Source of the DNA: Streptomyces roseochromogenus subsp. oscitans DS 12.976
GTDB taxonomy: Bacteria; Actinomycetota; Actinomycetes; Streptomycetales; Streptomycetaceae
DNA length: 15,291 bases
Reading direction: 5' to 3'
NCBI RefSeq assembly: GCF_000497445.1
Contig: NZ_CM002285.1
Location: forward strand, 2,491,794-2,507,084
The position numbers and the translations under genes were made by a program. Below are positions 1-11,535 of this stretch, piece after piece (position 1 is the stretch's first letter; each line of letters opens with the position of its first letter). The notes beneath the pieces were generated by a model. The model did no database searches and was not told the DNA's origin. It saw nothing but the letters and a program-made list of their open reading frames with translations.

Positions 1-585
1 CCGGTCGCAGCCGGAGGCGAGCTTGACCGAGGCGACCGGGGCGCCGTCCAGGCGGCGGCGCAGGGGTGAGCGCGGGCCGGAGGCGGGCGCGACGCCCTCC
101 GGGAGGTCGGCCGGGCCGTGGCCGGGCAGCGCGACGGCCGCGGCCGATTCCTGTCGCTCGGCCGGGCTGACCGGGAGCAGCTTGCGGCGGTCGCGCGGGG
201 TGTGGGAGGCGTGGATGCCGCCGGACAGGATGGTCTGCAGGCGGTCGGAGATGTCCGCGTAGTCGTCGAAGCCGAGCACGCCGTCGGCCTCGGGCAGCGC
301 CTCGGCCAGCTCCTTGCCGTACCGCTCGGCCATGCAGCCCACCGCCACGACGGCCTGGGTTCTCCCATGGTCCTTGAGGTCATTGGCCTCGAGGAGGGCG
401 TCGACGGAGTCCTTCTTCGCGGCCTCCACGAAGCCACACGTGTTCACCACGGCGACATCGGCGTCCGCGGCGTCCTCGACAAGCTGCCAGCCGTCCGCCT
501 CCAAACGGCCTGCGAGCTCCTCCGAGTCCACCTCGTTACGGGCGCAGCCGAGAGTGACGAGTGCGACGGTACGGCGTTCAGGCAT
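1..585 (-). CDS. rimO: Ribosomal protein S12 methylthiotransferase RimO, N-terminal part (cut by window edge)
   Basis: RimO is a cytoplasmic radical-SAM enzyme that adds a methylthio group to the conserved aspartate of ribosomal protein S12. Only the first 195 codons are present; the gene continues past the left edge. Seen in the sequence: the N-terminal methylthiotransferase domain with its three iron-sulfur cysteines, Cys14 (LGCARN), Cys50 (NTCGF) and Cys84 (VGCMAERY), then a linker and the motif ASGCDR. That last Cys is the first of the radical-SAM CxxxCxxC motif, so the window cuts inside it. The LGCARN and VNTCGF motifs and the SGCDR context favour RimO over MiaB. The ATG at 585 begins the domain correctly but has no Shine-Dalgarno sequence; a -10-like hexamer lies 7 bases upstream, suggesting a leaderless message. 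It is 94 bases downstream of the RodZ-like gene on the same strand. Confidence 0.95.
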   Translation of the reverse strand, partial: MPERRTVALVTLGCARNEVDSEELAGRLEADGWQLVEDAADADVAVVNTCGFVEAAKKDSVDALLEANDLKDHGRTQAVVAVGCMAERYGKELAEALPEADGVLGFDDYADISDRLQTILSGGIHASHTPRDRRKLLPVSPAERQESAAAVALPGHGPADLPEGVAPASGPRSPLRRRLDGAPVASVKLASGCDR

Positions 586-592
586 GGGCTCA

Positions 593-598
593 AGACTA
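593..598 (-). promoter_or_regulatory. Putative -10 element of a leaderless rimO promoter
   Basis: On the minus strand TAGTCT matches the TAnnnT pattern of the main Streptomyces sigma factor. Exactly 7 bases separate it from the A of the rimO ATG, which places the expected transcription start at the start codon. No convincing -35 hexamer is seen 16 to 19 bases further upstream, and no ribosome binding site precedes the ATG. The call is inference from spacing. Confidence 0.35.
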
Positions 599-660
599 CT
601 TCGTCCCACTGACAGCCCACGTCGACGGGGTTGGCCGATCTTGTGCCGACCCCGTCACAT

Positions 661-679
661 CCGGTCTCAGAGAGGCCGG
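661..679 (-). terminator. Hairpin directly after the RodZ-like gene, possible terminator
   Basis: An inverted repeat begins immediately after the stop codon at 680-682. Its plus-strand form is CCGGTCTC, loop AGA, GAGGCCGG. In minus-strand RNA it forms an 8-position stem with one C/A mismatch. There is no T-tract, which is common for actinobacterial terminators but makes the call weak. It would separate the RodZ-like gene from rimO and fits rimO having its own promoter. Confidence 0.35.
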
Positions 680-1522
680 TCAGCCCGCTACCGGGTCACC
701 CTTCGTGTAGGTCAGGCGCTCCACGGCGCCCGGCTGGAAGTTGTTGTCGATCTTCTTGCCGTTGACGTACAGCTCGATCGCGCCGGCGTCGCCGAGGATC
801 AGATTGATCTTGGAGCTGTCCTGGAAGGTCTTGGACTCGCCCTTCTTCAGCAGCCCGTCGAAGAGCATCCGGCCGTTGTGGTCCTTGGCCGAGATCCAGC
901 TGCGTCCGTTCGGCGCGCTGACCTGGACGGTCACCTTGTCCTGGGGCGCCGCCGCGATGGCGCTGTCGGAGGGCTCGGTGCTCGGCGCGGCGGGCTTGTC
1001 CTTCTTCGGCGTGGCGGAGGCGGACTTGCTGGCGGCGGGCGTGCTGCCCTCGGCGACCTGCGACTTCGCATCGCTTCCGGAGTCGCCGCCCTTCACCATG
1101 GTGAAGCCGACGAAACCGATCACGACGACGATCGCGGCGACCATGGCCGCGGTCCAGTTCGGCCCGCGCCGCTCGGGACGGATGCGCTCGGCCTCGAACA
1201 GAGGGGCTGCCGGGGTCGGGGCGGGACGGCCACCGTGCTCGGCGTCGTACTGGGCGATCAAGGGCGCGGGATCGAGGTGGACGGCCTTGGCCAGCGTTCG
1301 GATGTGTCCGCGGGCGTACACGTCGCCGCCGCACGGACCGAAGTCGTCCGCCTCGATGGCGTGCACGATGGCAATGCGGACACGAGTGGCACTGCTGACG
1401 TCGTCCACGGTGAGCCCGGCCGCGATCCGCGCCTGCTGCAGGGCGCGGCCCACGGGGACACGGGGTTCCTGGGACTCGTCTCGGAACGGACGCTCGTCTT
1501 CAGGGGAGTTGCCGATGGACAC
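680..1522 (-). CDS. RodZ-like helix-turn-helix membrane protein
   Basis: A 280-residue protein with the RodZ-type layout. A Cro/C1-like helix-turn-helix domain spans about residues 24-90, including GRALQQARIAAGLTVDDVS and the RodZ-typical stretch ending YARGHIRTLAKAVHLDP. One membrane helix follows at about 124-143, then a Ser/Ala/Pro/Lys-rich linker (145-193) and a C-terminal beta-rich domain of the DUF4115 type (about 195-275). RodZ proteins tie the inner membrane to the cytoskeletal protein MreB and influence cell shape; that role here is inferred from architecture. I chose the GTG at 1522 because GAAAGG lies 7 bases upstream. A GTG at 1549 would add 9 residues but has a poor ribosome site and would leave only about 9 bases of leader from the putative promoter. 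It lies between ftsK and rimO on the same strand, with a 288-base gap after ftsK that argues for separate transcription. Confidence 0.85.
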   Translation of the reverse strand: MSIGNSPEDERPFRDESQEPRVPVGRALQQARIAAGLTVDDVSSATRVRIAIVHAIEADDFGPCGGDVYARGHIRTLAKAVHLDPAPLIAQYDAEHGGRPAPTPAAPLFEAERIRPERRGPNWTAAMVAAIVVVIGFVGFTMVKGGDSGSDAKSQVAEGSTPAASKSASATPKKDKPAAPSTEPSDSAIAAAPQDKVTVQVSAPNGRSWISAKDHNGRMLFDGLLKKGESKTFQDSSKINLILGDAGAIELYVNGKKIDNNFQPGAVERLTYTKGDPVAG

Positions 1523-1564
1523 GGGGGCGCCTTTCGAGCGTGTAGCCACCTGTGCTGGAAGCTC

Positions 1565-1595
1565 AGTCTAGGGGTGGTACGAAAGGGTGGGGCAA
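1565..1595 (-). promoter_or_regulatory. Putative promoter of the RodZ-like gene
   Basis: Minus-strand TTGCCC (1590-1595), a 19-base spacer and TAGACT (1565-1570) resemble a Streptomyces HrdB-type promoter. The expected transcription start near 1558 gives a leader of about 36 bases to the GTG at 1522, which supports that start codon. The spacer is at the long end of the usual range. The remaining 1596-1810 stretch holds a weak hairpin after ftsK and no gene that I can support. Confidence 0.45.
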
Positions 1596-1761
1596 CCGGG
1601 CGGTGGGACTTTGTACGCCATCGGAATGGCCGGACATGCCGAGGGCTGGACAAGTGGTACCCCAGGATGAGATGCCTTCCTGTCCTCTCGCTCAACTTGA
1701 CGTACGGGAAAGGGAAACGGTTGCCCGCCGATCTCTAACGGGTGGATCACGACGATGACGC

Positions 1762-1779
1762 CACCCGGCGTAACCGGTG
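1762..1779 (-). terminator. Weak hairpin 31 bases after the ftsK stop codon
   Basis: On the plus strand CACCCGG, loop cgtaa, CCGGTG forms a short stem with one bulged base. No T-tract follows. Its location just after ftsK and before the promoter of the next gene is what suggests termination. Confidence 0.25.
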
Positions 1780-1810
1780 TCCGCCGGACAGCCCTTCACC
1801 CTGTCCCGTC

Positions 1811-4564
1811 CTATTCCTCAGACTCCCCGCGAATCAGAGCGAGCACGCCGTCCAGCTCATCAGGCTTCACAAGAACGTCACGTGCCTTGGAGCCCTCGCT
1901 CGGTCCCACGATGCCCCGGGACTCCATGAGGTCCATGAGCCGCCCGGCCTTGGCGAAGCCGACGCGCAGCTTGCGCTGGAGCATGGAGGTCGACCCGAAC
2001 TGCGTGGAGACGACCAGCTCGGCCGCCTGGCACAGCAGGTCGAGGTCGTCGCCGATGTCCTCGTCGATCTCCTTCTTCTGCTTGGTGCCGACCGTGACGT
2101 CGTCCCGGAAAACCGGCGTCATCTGGTCCTTGCAGTGCCGGACGACGGCCGCGACCTCGGCCTCGGTGACGAACGCACCCTGCATACGGGTCGGCTTGTT
2201 CGCGCCCATCGGCAGGAACAGGCCGTCGCCCTTGCCGATCAGCTTCTCGGCGCCGGGCTGGTCGAGGATGACGCGGCTGTCAGCGAGCGAGGACGTGGCG
2301 AAGGCCAGCCGGGAGGGCACGTTGGCCTTGATCAGACCGGTGACCACGTCGACGGAGGGACGCTGGGTGGCGAGCACCAGGTGGATGCCGGCCGCGCGCG
2401 CGAGCTGCGTGATGCGCACGATCGAGTCCTCGACGTCACGCGGGGCGACCATCATCAGGTCGGCCAGCTCGTCCACGATCACCAGCAGATACGGATACGG
2501 CTGCAGCTCCCGCTCGCTGCCCTCCGGCGGCTTCACCTTGCCCTCGCGTACGGCCTGGTTGAAGTCGTCGATGTGCCGGTAGCCGTAGGCCGCTAGGTCG
2601 TCGTAGCGCAGGTCCATCTCGCGGACGACCCACTGCAGCGCCTCGGCGGCCCGCTTGGGGTTGGTGATGATCGGCGTGATCAGGTGCGGGATGCCTTCGT
2701 ACGCGGTCAGTTCGACGCGCTTGGGGTCGACCAGGATCAGCCGGACGTCCTCGGGGGTCGCCCGCATCATGACCGAGGTGATCAGGCAGTTGATGCAGGA
2801 CGACTTGCCGGAGCCGGTGGCGCCCGCGACCAGCATGTGCGGCATCTTCGCCAGCGAGTGCATCACATACCCGCCCTCGACGTCCTTGCCGAAGGCGACC
2901 AGCATCGGGTCGTCGTCCTCGGCGGACTCCGCGAGCCGCAGCACATCGCCGAGGTTGACCATCTCCCGGTCGGTGTTCGGGATCTCGATACCGACCGCGG
3001 ACTTGCCCGGGATGGGGCTGATGATCCGCACGTCCGGGCTGGCGACGGCGTACGCGATGTTCTTGGTCAGCGCGGTGATCCGCTCGACCTTTACGGCGGG
3101 GCCGAGTTCGACCTCGTAGCGGGTGACCGTCGGGCCGCGGGTGAAGCCGGTGACGGCGGCGTCGACCTTGAACTCGGTGAAGACCTGCGTGAGCGAGGCG
3201 ACGACCGCGTCGTTGGCCTCGCTGCGCGCCTTGCCGGGGCCGCCGCGCGTGAGCAGGTCCAGCGACGGCAGCGCGTAGGTGATGTCCCCGGAGAGCTGGA
3301 GCTGCTCCGCGCGCGGGGGCAGGTCGCGGGGCTCCGCGGGGGCCTTCTTGGTCAGGTCGGGGACGGTCCCGGGCTGGAGCTTCTCCTGCTTGGGGCGCGC
3401 GGCCGGCACCGGCGACGGCTGGGAGGCCGGCGCGGGGGTGGGCACCGGGGTGGTCTCCTCGCGGTCGCCGATGCTGACGCCCTGGGTGAGGTCGGCGACC
3501 AGCGGGGAGGGCGGCATGCCGTGCAGCACCGCGCCGTCGAGCGCCGCGGCGGCGGCCGCCGCGACGTCCACGGCGTCCATCTGGCGCTGCGGATCCGGCT
3601 GGGGCACCGCGGAGCGCCTGGGGCGGCCGCGGCGCTGCGAGAGAGCCTCCTCCTCGACGCTGTCGGGGTCGTACGCCTTGGGGGCGGACGAGCGCTTACG
3701 GGAGCGCGCGGGCAGCGCCTCGCGCCACTGCTCGTCGTAGCGCGCGTCGTCGTCTGTGTACTCCTCGTACCCCTCGTACCCGTCCGTGTCGTGGTCGTGC
3801 AGCACGCCCAGGCGTACGCCGAGCGCCCGCAGCCGCTGCGGGATGGCGTTGACCGGGGTGGCGGTCACCACGAGCAGACCGAAGATCGTCAGCAGCACCA
3901 GCAGGGGTACGGCGAGGACCTCGGTCATGGCGTACGTCAGCGGGGTGGCCGCCGCCCAGCCGATGAGGCCGCCGGCATCCCTTATGGCCTGCATGCCGTC
4001 GCCGCGCGCGGGCGAGCCGCAGGCGATGTGGACCTGGCCGAGCACGCCGATGACGAGCGCGGACAGGCCGATCACGATCCGGCCGTTGGCCTCCGGCTGC
4101 TCCGGGTGCCGGATGAACCGTACGGCGATCACCGCGAGCAGTATCGGGACCAGCAGGTCGAGCCGGCCGAAGGCGCCGGTGACGAGGATCTCCACTAGGT
4201 CGCCGACGGGGCCCTTGAGGTTGGCCCAGGTGCCGGCGGCGACGATCAGCGCGATACCGAACAGCAGCAGCGCGATGCCGTCCTTGCGGTGGGCCGGGTC
4301 GAGGTTCTTCGCGCCCTTCCCTATGCCACGGAAGACTGCGCCGACGGCGTGCGCCAGGCCGAGCCAGAGGGCGCGCACGAGCCGGTACACGCCCCCAGTG
4401 GGGCTCGGTGCCGGCTTCGGCGCGGCCTTCTTGGCCGGTGCCCTTTTGGCAGGCGCCTTCTTGGCCGCCGCCTTCTTTGCTGCGGCCTTCTTCGCCGGAG
4501 CCTTCGCGGGAGCGGCCGCCTTCTTCGCGGTCTGCTTCTTGGCTGCGGAGGGACGTGAGGCCAT
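1811..4564 (-). CDS. ftsK: DNA translocase FtsK/SpoIIIE
   Basis: A 917-residue membrane-anchored, ATP-driven DNA pump that moves and resolves chromosomes at the septum; in Streptomyces it acts mainly in sporulation septa. Seen in order: a Lys/Ala/Pro-rich cytoplasmic tail (residues 8-52), about four membrane segments between 97 and 238, an acidic and Pro-rich linker to about 420, the alpha and beta motor domains with Walker A GATGSGKSS (581-589) and Walker B LLVIVDEL (D698, E699), the ATQRPSVDVVTG stretch (732-743), and a C-terminal winged-helix gamma domain (about 845-917) that reads orienting DNA sequences. All key motor residues are intact. The ATG at 4564 is preferred over an in-frame GTG at 4618 because the MASR start looks family-typical and a -10-like hexamer lies 7 bases upstream. 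No Shine-Dalgarno sequence is visible. It follows osaB by 124 bases. Confidence 0.96.
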   Translation of the reverse strand: MASRPSAAKKQTAKKAAAPAKAPAKKAAAKKAAAKKAPAKRAPAKKAAPKPAPSPTGGVYRLVRALWLGLAHAVGAVFRGIGKGAKNLDPAHRKDGIALLLFGIALIVAAGTWANLKGPVGDLVEILVTGAFGRLDLLVPILLAVIAVRFIRHPEQPEANGRIVIGLSALVIGVLGQVHIACGSPARGDGMQAIRDAGGLIGWAAATPLTYAMTEVLAVPLLVLLTIFGLLVVTATPVNAIPQRLRALGVRLGVLHDHDTDGYEGYEEYTDDDARYDEQWREALPARSRKRSSAPKAYDPDSVEEEALSQRRGRPRRSAVPQPDPQRQMDAVDVAAAAAAALDGAVLHGMPPSPLVADLTQGVSIGDREETTPVPTPAPASQPSPVPAARPKQEKLQPGTVPDLTKKAPAEPRDLPPRAEQLQLSGDITYALPSLDLLTRGGPGKARSEANDAVVASLTQVFTEFKVDAAVTGFTRGPTVTRYEVELGPAVKVERITALTKNIAYAVASPDVRIISPIPGKSAVGIEIPNTDREMVNLGDVLRLAESAEDDDPMLVAFGKDVEGGYVMHSLAKMPHMLVAGATGSGKSSCINCLITSVMMRATPEDVRLILVDPKRVELTAYEGIPHLITPIITNPKRAAEALQWVVREMDLRYDDLAAYGYRHIDDFNQAVREGKVKPPEGSERELQPYPYLLVIVDELADLMMVAPRDVEDSIVRITQLARAAGIHLVLATQRPSVDVVTGLIKANVPSRLAFATSSLADSRVILDQPGAEKLIGKGDGLFLPMGANKPTRMQGAFVTEAEVAAVVRHCKDQMTPVFRDDVTVGTKQKKEIDEDIGDDLDLLCQAAELVVSTQFGSTSMLQRKLRVGFAKAGRLMDLMESRGIVGPSEGSKARDVLVKPDELDGVLALIRGESEE

Positions 4565-4571
4565 GGGTGTG

Positions 4572-4577
4572 AGGTTA
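4572..4577 (-). promoter_or_regulatory. Putative -10 element of a leaderless ftsK promoter
   Basis: Minus-strand TAACCT fits TAnnnT and ends 7 bases before the A of the ftsK ATG, so transcription would start at the start codon. The best -35 candidate (GTGTCC, 17 bases upstream) matches TTGACA at only three positions. The lack of a ribosome binding site supports a leaderless message, but this is inference. Confidence 0.35.
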
Positions 4578-4688
4578 CCGGGGGAGACGACAGCGGACAC
4601 GTGTGCCCACAGCTTCACCCGTTCGTGTCGCCCTTGCCGGAGACCGAAGCTGACGCGCGCTCATGGGCAACCGCCGCCTGGGTGTAAG

Positions 4689-5369
4689 TCAGTTCTGCGC
4701 CGGTACCGAGGAACCGGCGGGGCCGGCGCCCGGTTCCAGGGCGTCCAGCGCGCGCCGCAGCCCGGTGAGTTTGCGCTCCAGATGGGCCGCCGTGGCCACC
4801 GCGGCCGCGTCCGCCGAATCGTCGTCCAGCTGCTTGGACAGCGCCTCGGCCTGCTCCTCGACGGCCGCGAGCCGCGCGGACAGCTCGGCGAGCAGCCCGG
4901 CGGACTCCTTGCCGCCGACCGCGCCCTTGCCGCCGCCCTCCAACTGCAGCCGCAGCAGCGCCGCCTGCTCGCGCAGCTGGCAGTTCTTCATGTACAGCTC
5001 GACGAACACCGAGACCTTCGCGCGCAGCACCCACGGGTCGAACGGCTTGGAGATGTAGTCGACCGCGCCCGCCGCGTAGCCCCGGAAGGTGTGGTGCGGG
5101 CCGTGGTTGATCGCCGTGAGGAAGATGATCGGGATGTCCCGGGTCCGCTCGCGCCGCTTGATGTGCGCGGCGGTCTCGAAACCGTCCATGCCCGGCATCT
5201 GGACATCCAGCAGGATGACCGCGAAATCGTCCGTGAGCAGTGCCTTGAGTGCTTCCTCCCCGGACGATGCCCGCACCAGCGTCTGATCGAGCGCAGAGAG
5301 GATCGCCTCCAGCGCCAACAGATTCTCCGGCCGGTCATCGACCAGGAGGATCTTGGCCTTCTGCACCAT
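4689..5369 (-). CDS. osaB: Response regulator OsaB (receiver plus coiled coil)
   Basis: A 226-residue cytoplasmic response regulator. The receiver domain covers residues 5-122, with acidic pair D11/D12, phospho-acceptor D55 (LLDVQMPGMDG), T85 and K108 (ISKPF) all present. The remainder (about 125-215) is a heptad-rich predicted coiled coil, followed by a short Gly/Pro tail. No DNA-binding or enzymatic output domain is visible. In S. coelicolor OsaB (SCO5749) is required for aerial growth under hyperosmotic conditions and its loss raises antibiotic output; this is recalled literature. Its presumed partner is the adjacent kinase OsaA. The ATG at 5369 is chosen over an upstream ATG at 5594 because GAGGAGGG lies 6 bases before it and the receiver fold starts there. 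The gap to osaA is 298 bases, so it may have its own promoter. Confidence 0.93.
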   Translation of the reverse strand: MVQKAKILLVDDRPENLLALEAILSALDQTLVRASSGEEALKALLTDDFAVILLDVQMPGMDGFETAAHIKRRERTRDIPIIFLTAINHGPHHTFRGYAAGAVDYISKPFDPWVLRAKVSVFVELYMKNCQLREQAALLRLQLEGGGKGAVGGKESAGLLAELSARLAAVEEQAEALSKQLDDDSADAAAVATAAHLERKLTGLRRALDALEPGAGPAGSSVPAQN

Positions 5370-5451
5370 GGCCCGCCCTCCTCGCCCCGGCGGTACACCG
5401 GGCGCCGCCCCAGGGGACGACTCCCTTTCGCCGCCCGTCCTTGTGCCGGTC

Positions 5452-5457
5452 ATCGTA
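5452..5457 (-). promoter_or_regulatory. Possible -10 hexamer upstream of osaB
   Basis: Minus-strand TACGAT is a good Streptomyces -10 match, 82 bases before the osaB start codon. No clear -35 hexamer sits at 16-19 bases. It is offered only because the 298-base osaA-osaB gap suggests independent transcription of osaB. Confidence 0.25.
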
Positions 5458-5528
5458 GCCGCACCCCGCCTGTCGCCACACCCTGTCACCGCGATGTCAC
5501 TGTGCACGTAGCGGAAACGCGGCGGAGG

Positions 5529-5544
5529 CCGGGATGGTTCCCGG
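5529..5544. other. Perfect hairpin in the osaA-osaB intergenic region
   Basis: CCGGGA, loop TGGT, TCCCGG is a perfect 6-bp stem with a 4-base loop, 124 bases past the osaA stop. It could be a weak terminator for osaA or an mRNA processing or stability element. There is no T-tract on either strand. Confidence 0.3.
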
Positions 5545-5667
5545 AATCTGGCATTCCCATACGCGTCCAGCCACCTTAAGCCGTACGTTCGCACTCACCT
5601 CAAGTGGGCAACTCCCGACACACGCCGAGGGTTCCCCGGGTGTTCACGTCGTGGTGCGCCGATCTCG

Positions 5668-10740
<5,073 letters not shown>

Positions 10741-11149
10741 ACCTCCGACACCGGCCAGACCAGGTCGTCCACCAGCGCGTTGGAGGCGTCGATGGCCGAC
10801 GACCAGGAGCCCTCGCAGGCTCCCGTCTCCAGCCGTTCCGTGAGTTTCCCCTCACGCCCCACCATGCGCCGTACCCGGGACAGCTCACCGGTCAGGTGCA
10901 TATTCCGGTCGGCCACCTCGTTGAAGACGGCCGCGATCTCCGACATCACACCGTCCCCGGAGACCGTGAGCCGCTTGCGGAAGTTCCCGTCACGCATCGC
11001 GACGAGCGCCGCCAGCAGCCGGTTCAGGGCAGCCGTGTCCACGGCGGTCGTACTGCCGCGCCTGCCCAGGGACGGTCCGCCTTTCGCACGCGTCTTCGTG
11101 CCACGCGTCGCCGCGCCAGACTCCACTGTGTCCCTCCCGGAGGGGTAGA

Positions 11150-11161
11150 CCGTTACTGCTG
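11150..11161. repeat. Direct repeat copy 1, CCGTTACTGCTG, next to the osaA start
   Basis: This exact 12-bp sequence recurs at 11220-11231, exactly 70 bp away. This copy ends 24 bp upstream of the osaA start codon. Such repeats in an intergenic region can be regulator binding sites; no regulator can be named. Confidence 0.5.
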
Positions 11162-11219
11162 TGCTCGGCCGCTTCGGCCCGGCCTGCCGCTCATCGGCAT
11201 ACCGGATACTTCCGCGTAC

Positions 11220-11231
11220 CCGTTACTGCTG
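11220..11231. repeat. Direct repeat copy 2, CCGTTACTGCTG, upstream of osaA
   Basis: Second exact copy of the 12-bp repeat, in the same orientation as the copy at 11150-11161. It overlaps the 3' side of the minus-strand GGGTAC motif. Confidence 0.5.
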
Positions 11232-11435
11232 CGTATTTCTGCCAGACGAGATCCGGCCACACCAGGGGCTGCTGCCCGCCGTACACGGAACACACGCAAC
11301 CCGACCCGACCTTCATCAGAAGCTTGCCCAGTGTTTCACCCTGCCCGAACCAGGCCATAACAGTTCGGCAGCTTCGCACATCGTCCGCACACCCTCAGGG
11401 GTAAACACCGGCGACCGGCATCCGCTCGGACGGCG

Positions 11436-11470
11436 AAGGTAAGTAACCTTGCATGCGGCTGTCCAGCCGC
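11436..11470 (+). promoter_or_regulatory. Inverted repeat and hairpin upstream of osaC
   Basis: AAGGT-AAGTA-ACCTT (11436-11450) is a perfect 5-bp inverted repeat with a 5-base centre, fit for a small dimeric regulator. Four bases on, GCGGCT-GTCC-AGCCGC (11455-11470) is a perfect 6-bp stem with a 4-base loop that would lie in the osaC leader if transcription starts upstream. No regulator can be named. Confidence 0.35.
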
Positions 11471-11535
11471 ACCGGTCCGACCGGCCTGGGCGGTGGCACG
11501 AGAACGAGCGGGCATCGGAGGGGCGGCCGCAGACC

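Larger units (their letters stand above)
11127..11535. promoter_or_regulatory. Divergent osaA/osaC intergenic control region
   Basis: A 409-base stretch with no supported gene lies between two divergent starts and must hold both promoters. It contains a 12-bp direct repeat (11150-11161 and 11220-11231), an inverted repeat AAGGT-N5-ACCTT (11436-11450) and a hairpin (11455-11470). I looked for the SigB-type pattern GNNT-N14-16-GGGTAC/T. GGGTAC occurs on the minus strand near 11215-11220 and GGGTAA on the plus strand at 11399, but neither has a matching -35 element at the right distance. Promoter positions therefore remain unassigned. Confidence 0.6.

Noticed and set aside
1552..1810. Small open frames on both strands between the RodZ-like gene and ftsK
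   Set aside because: Translations are Arg/Pro/Ser-rich without motifs, no ribosome sites support them, and the stretch is better explained as promoter and terminator sequence.
2684..4198. A 504-codon plus-strand frame opposite ftsK
   Set aside because: Arg/Gly/His-rich shadow frame with no family features; the opposite strand holds intact Walker motifs.
11399..11404. GGGTAA as a SigB -10 element for osaC
   Set aside because: No GNNT lies 14-16 bases upstream, and the final base does not match the GGGTAC/T pattern.
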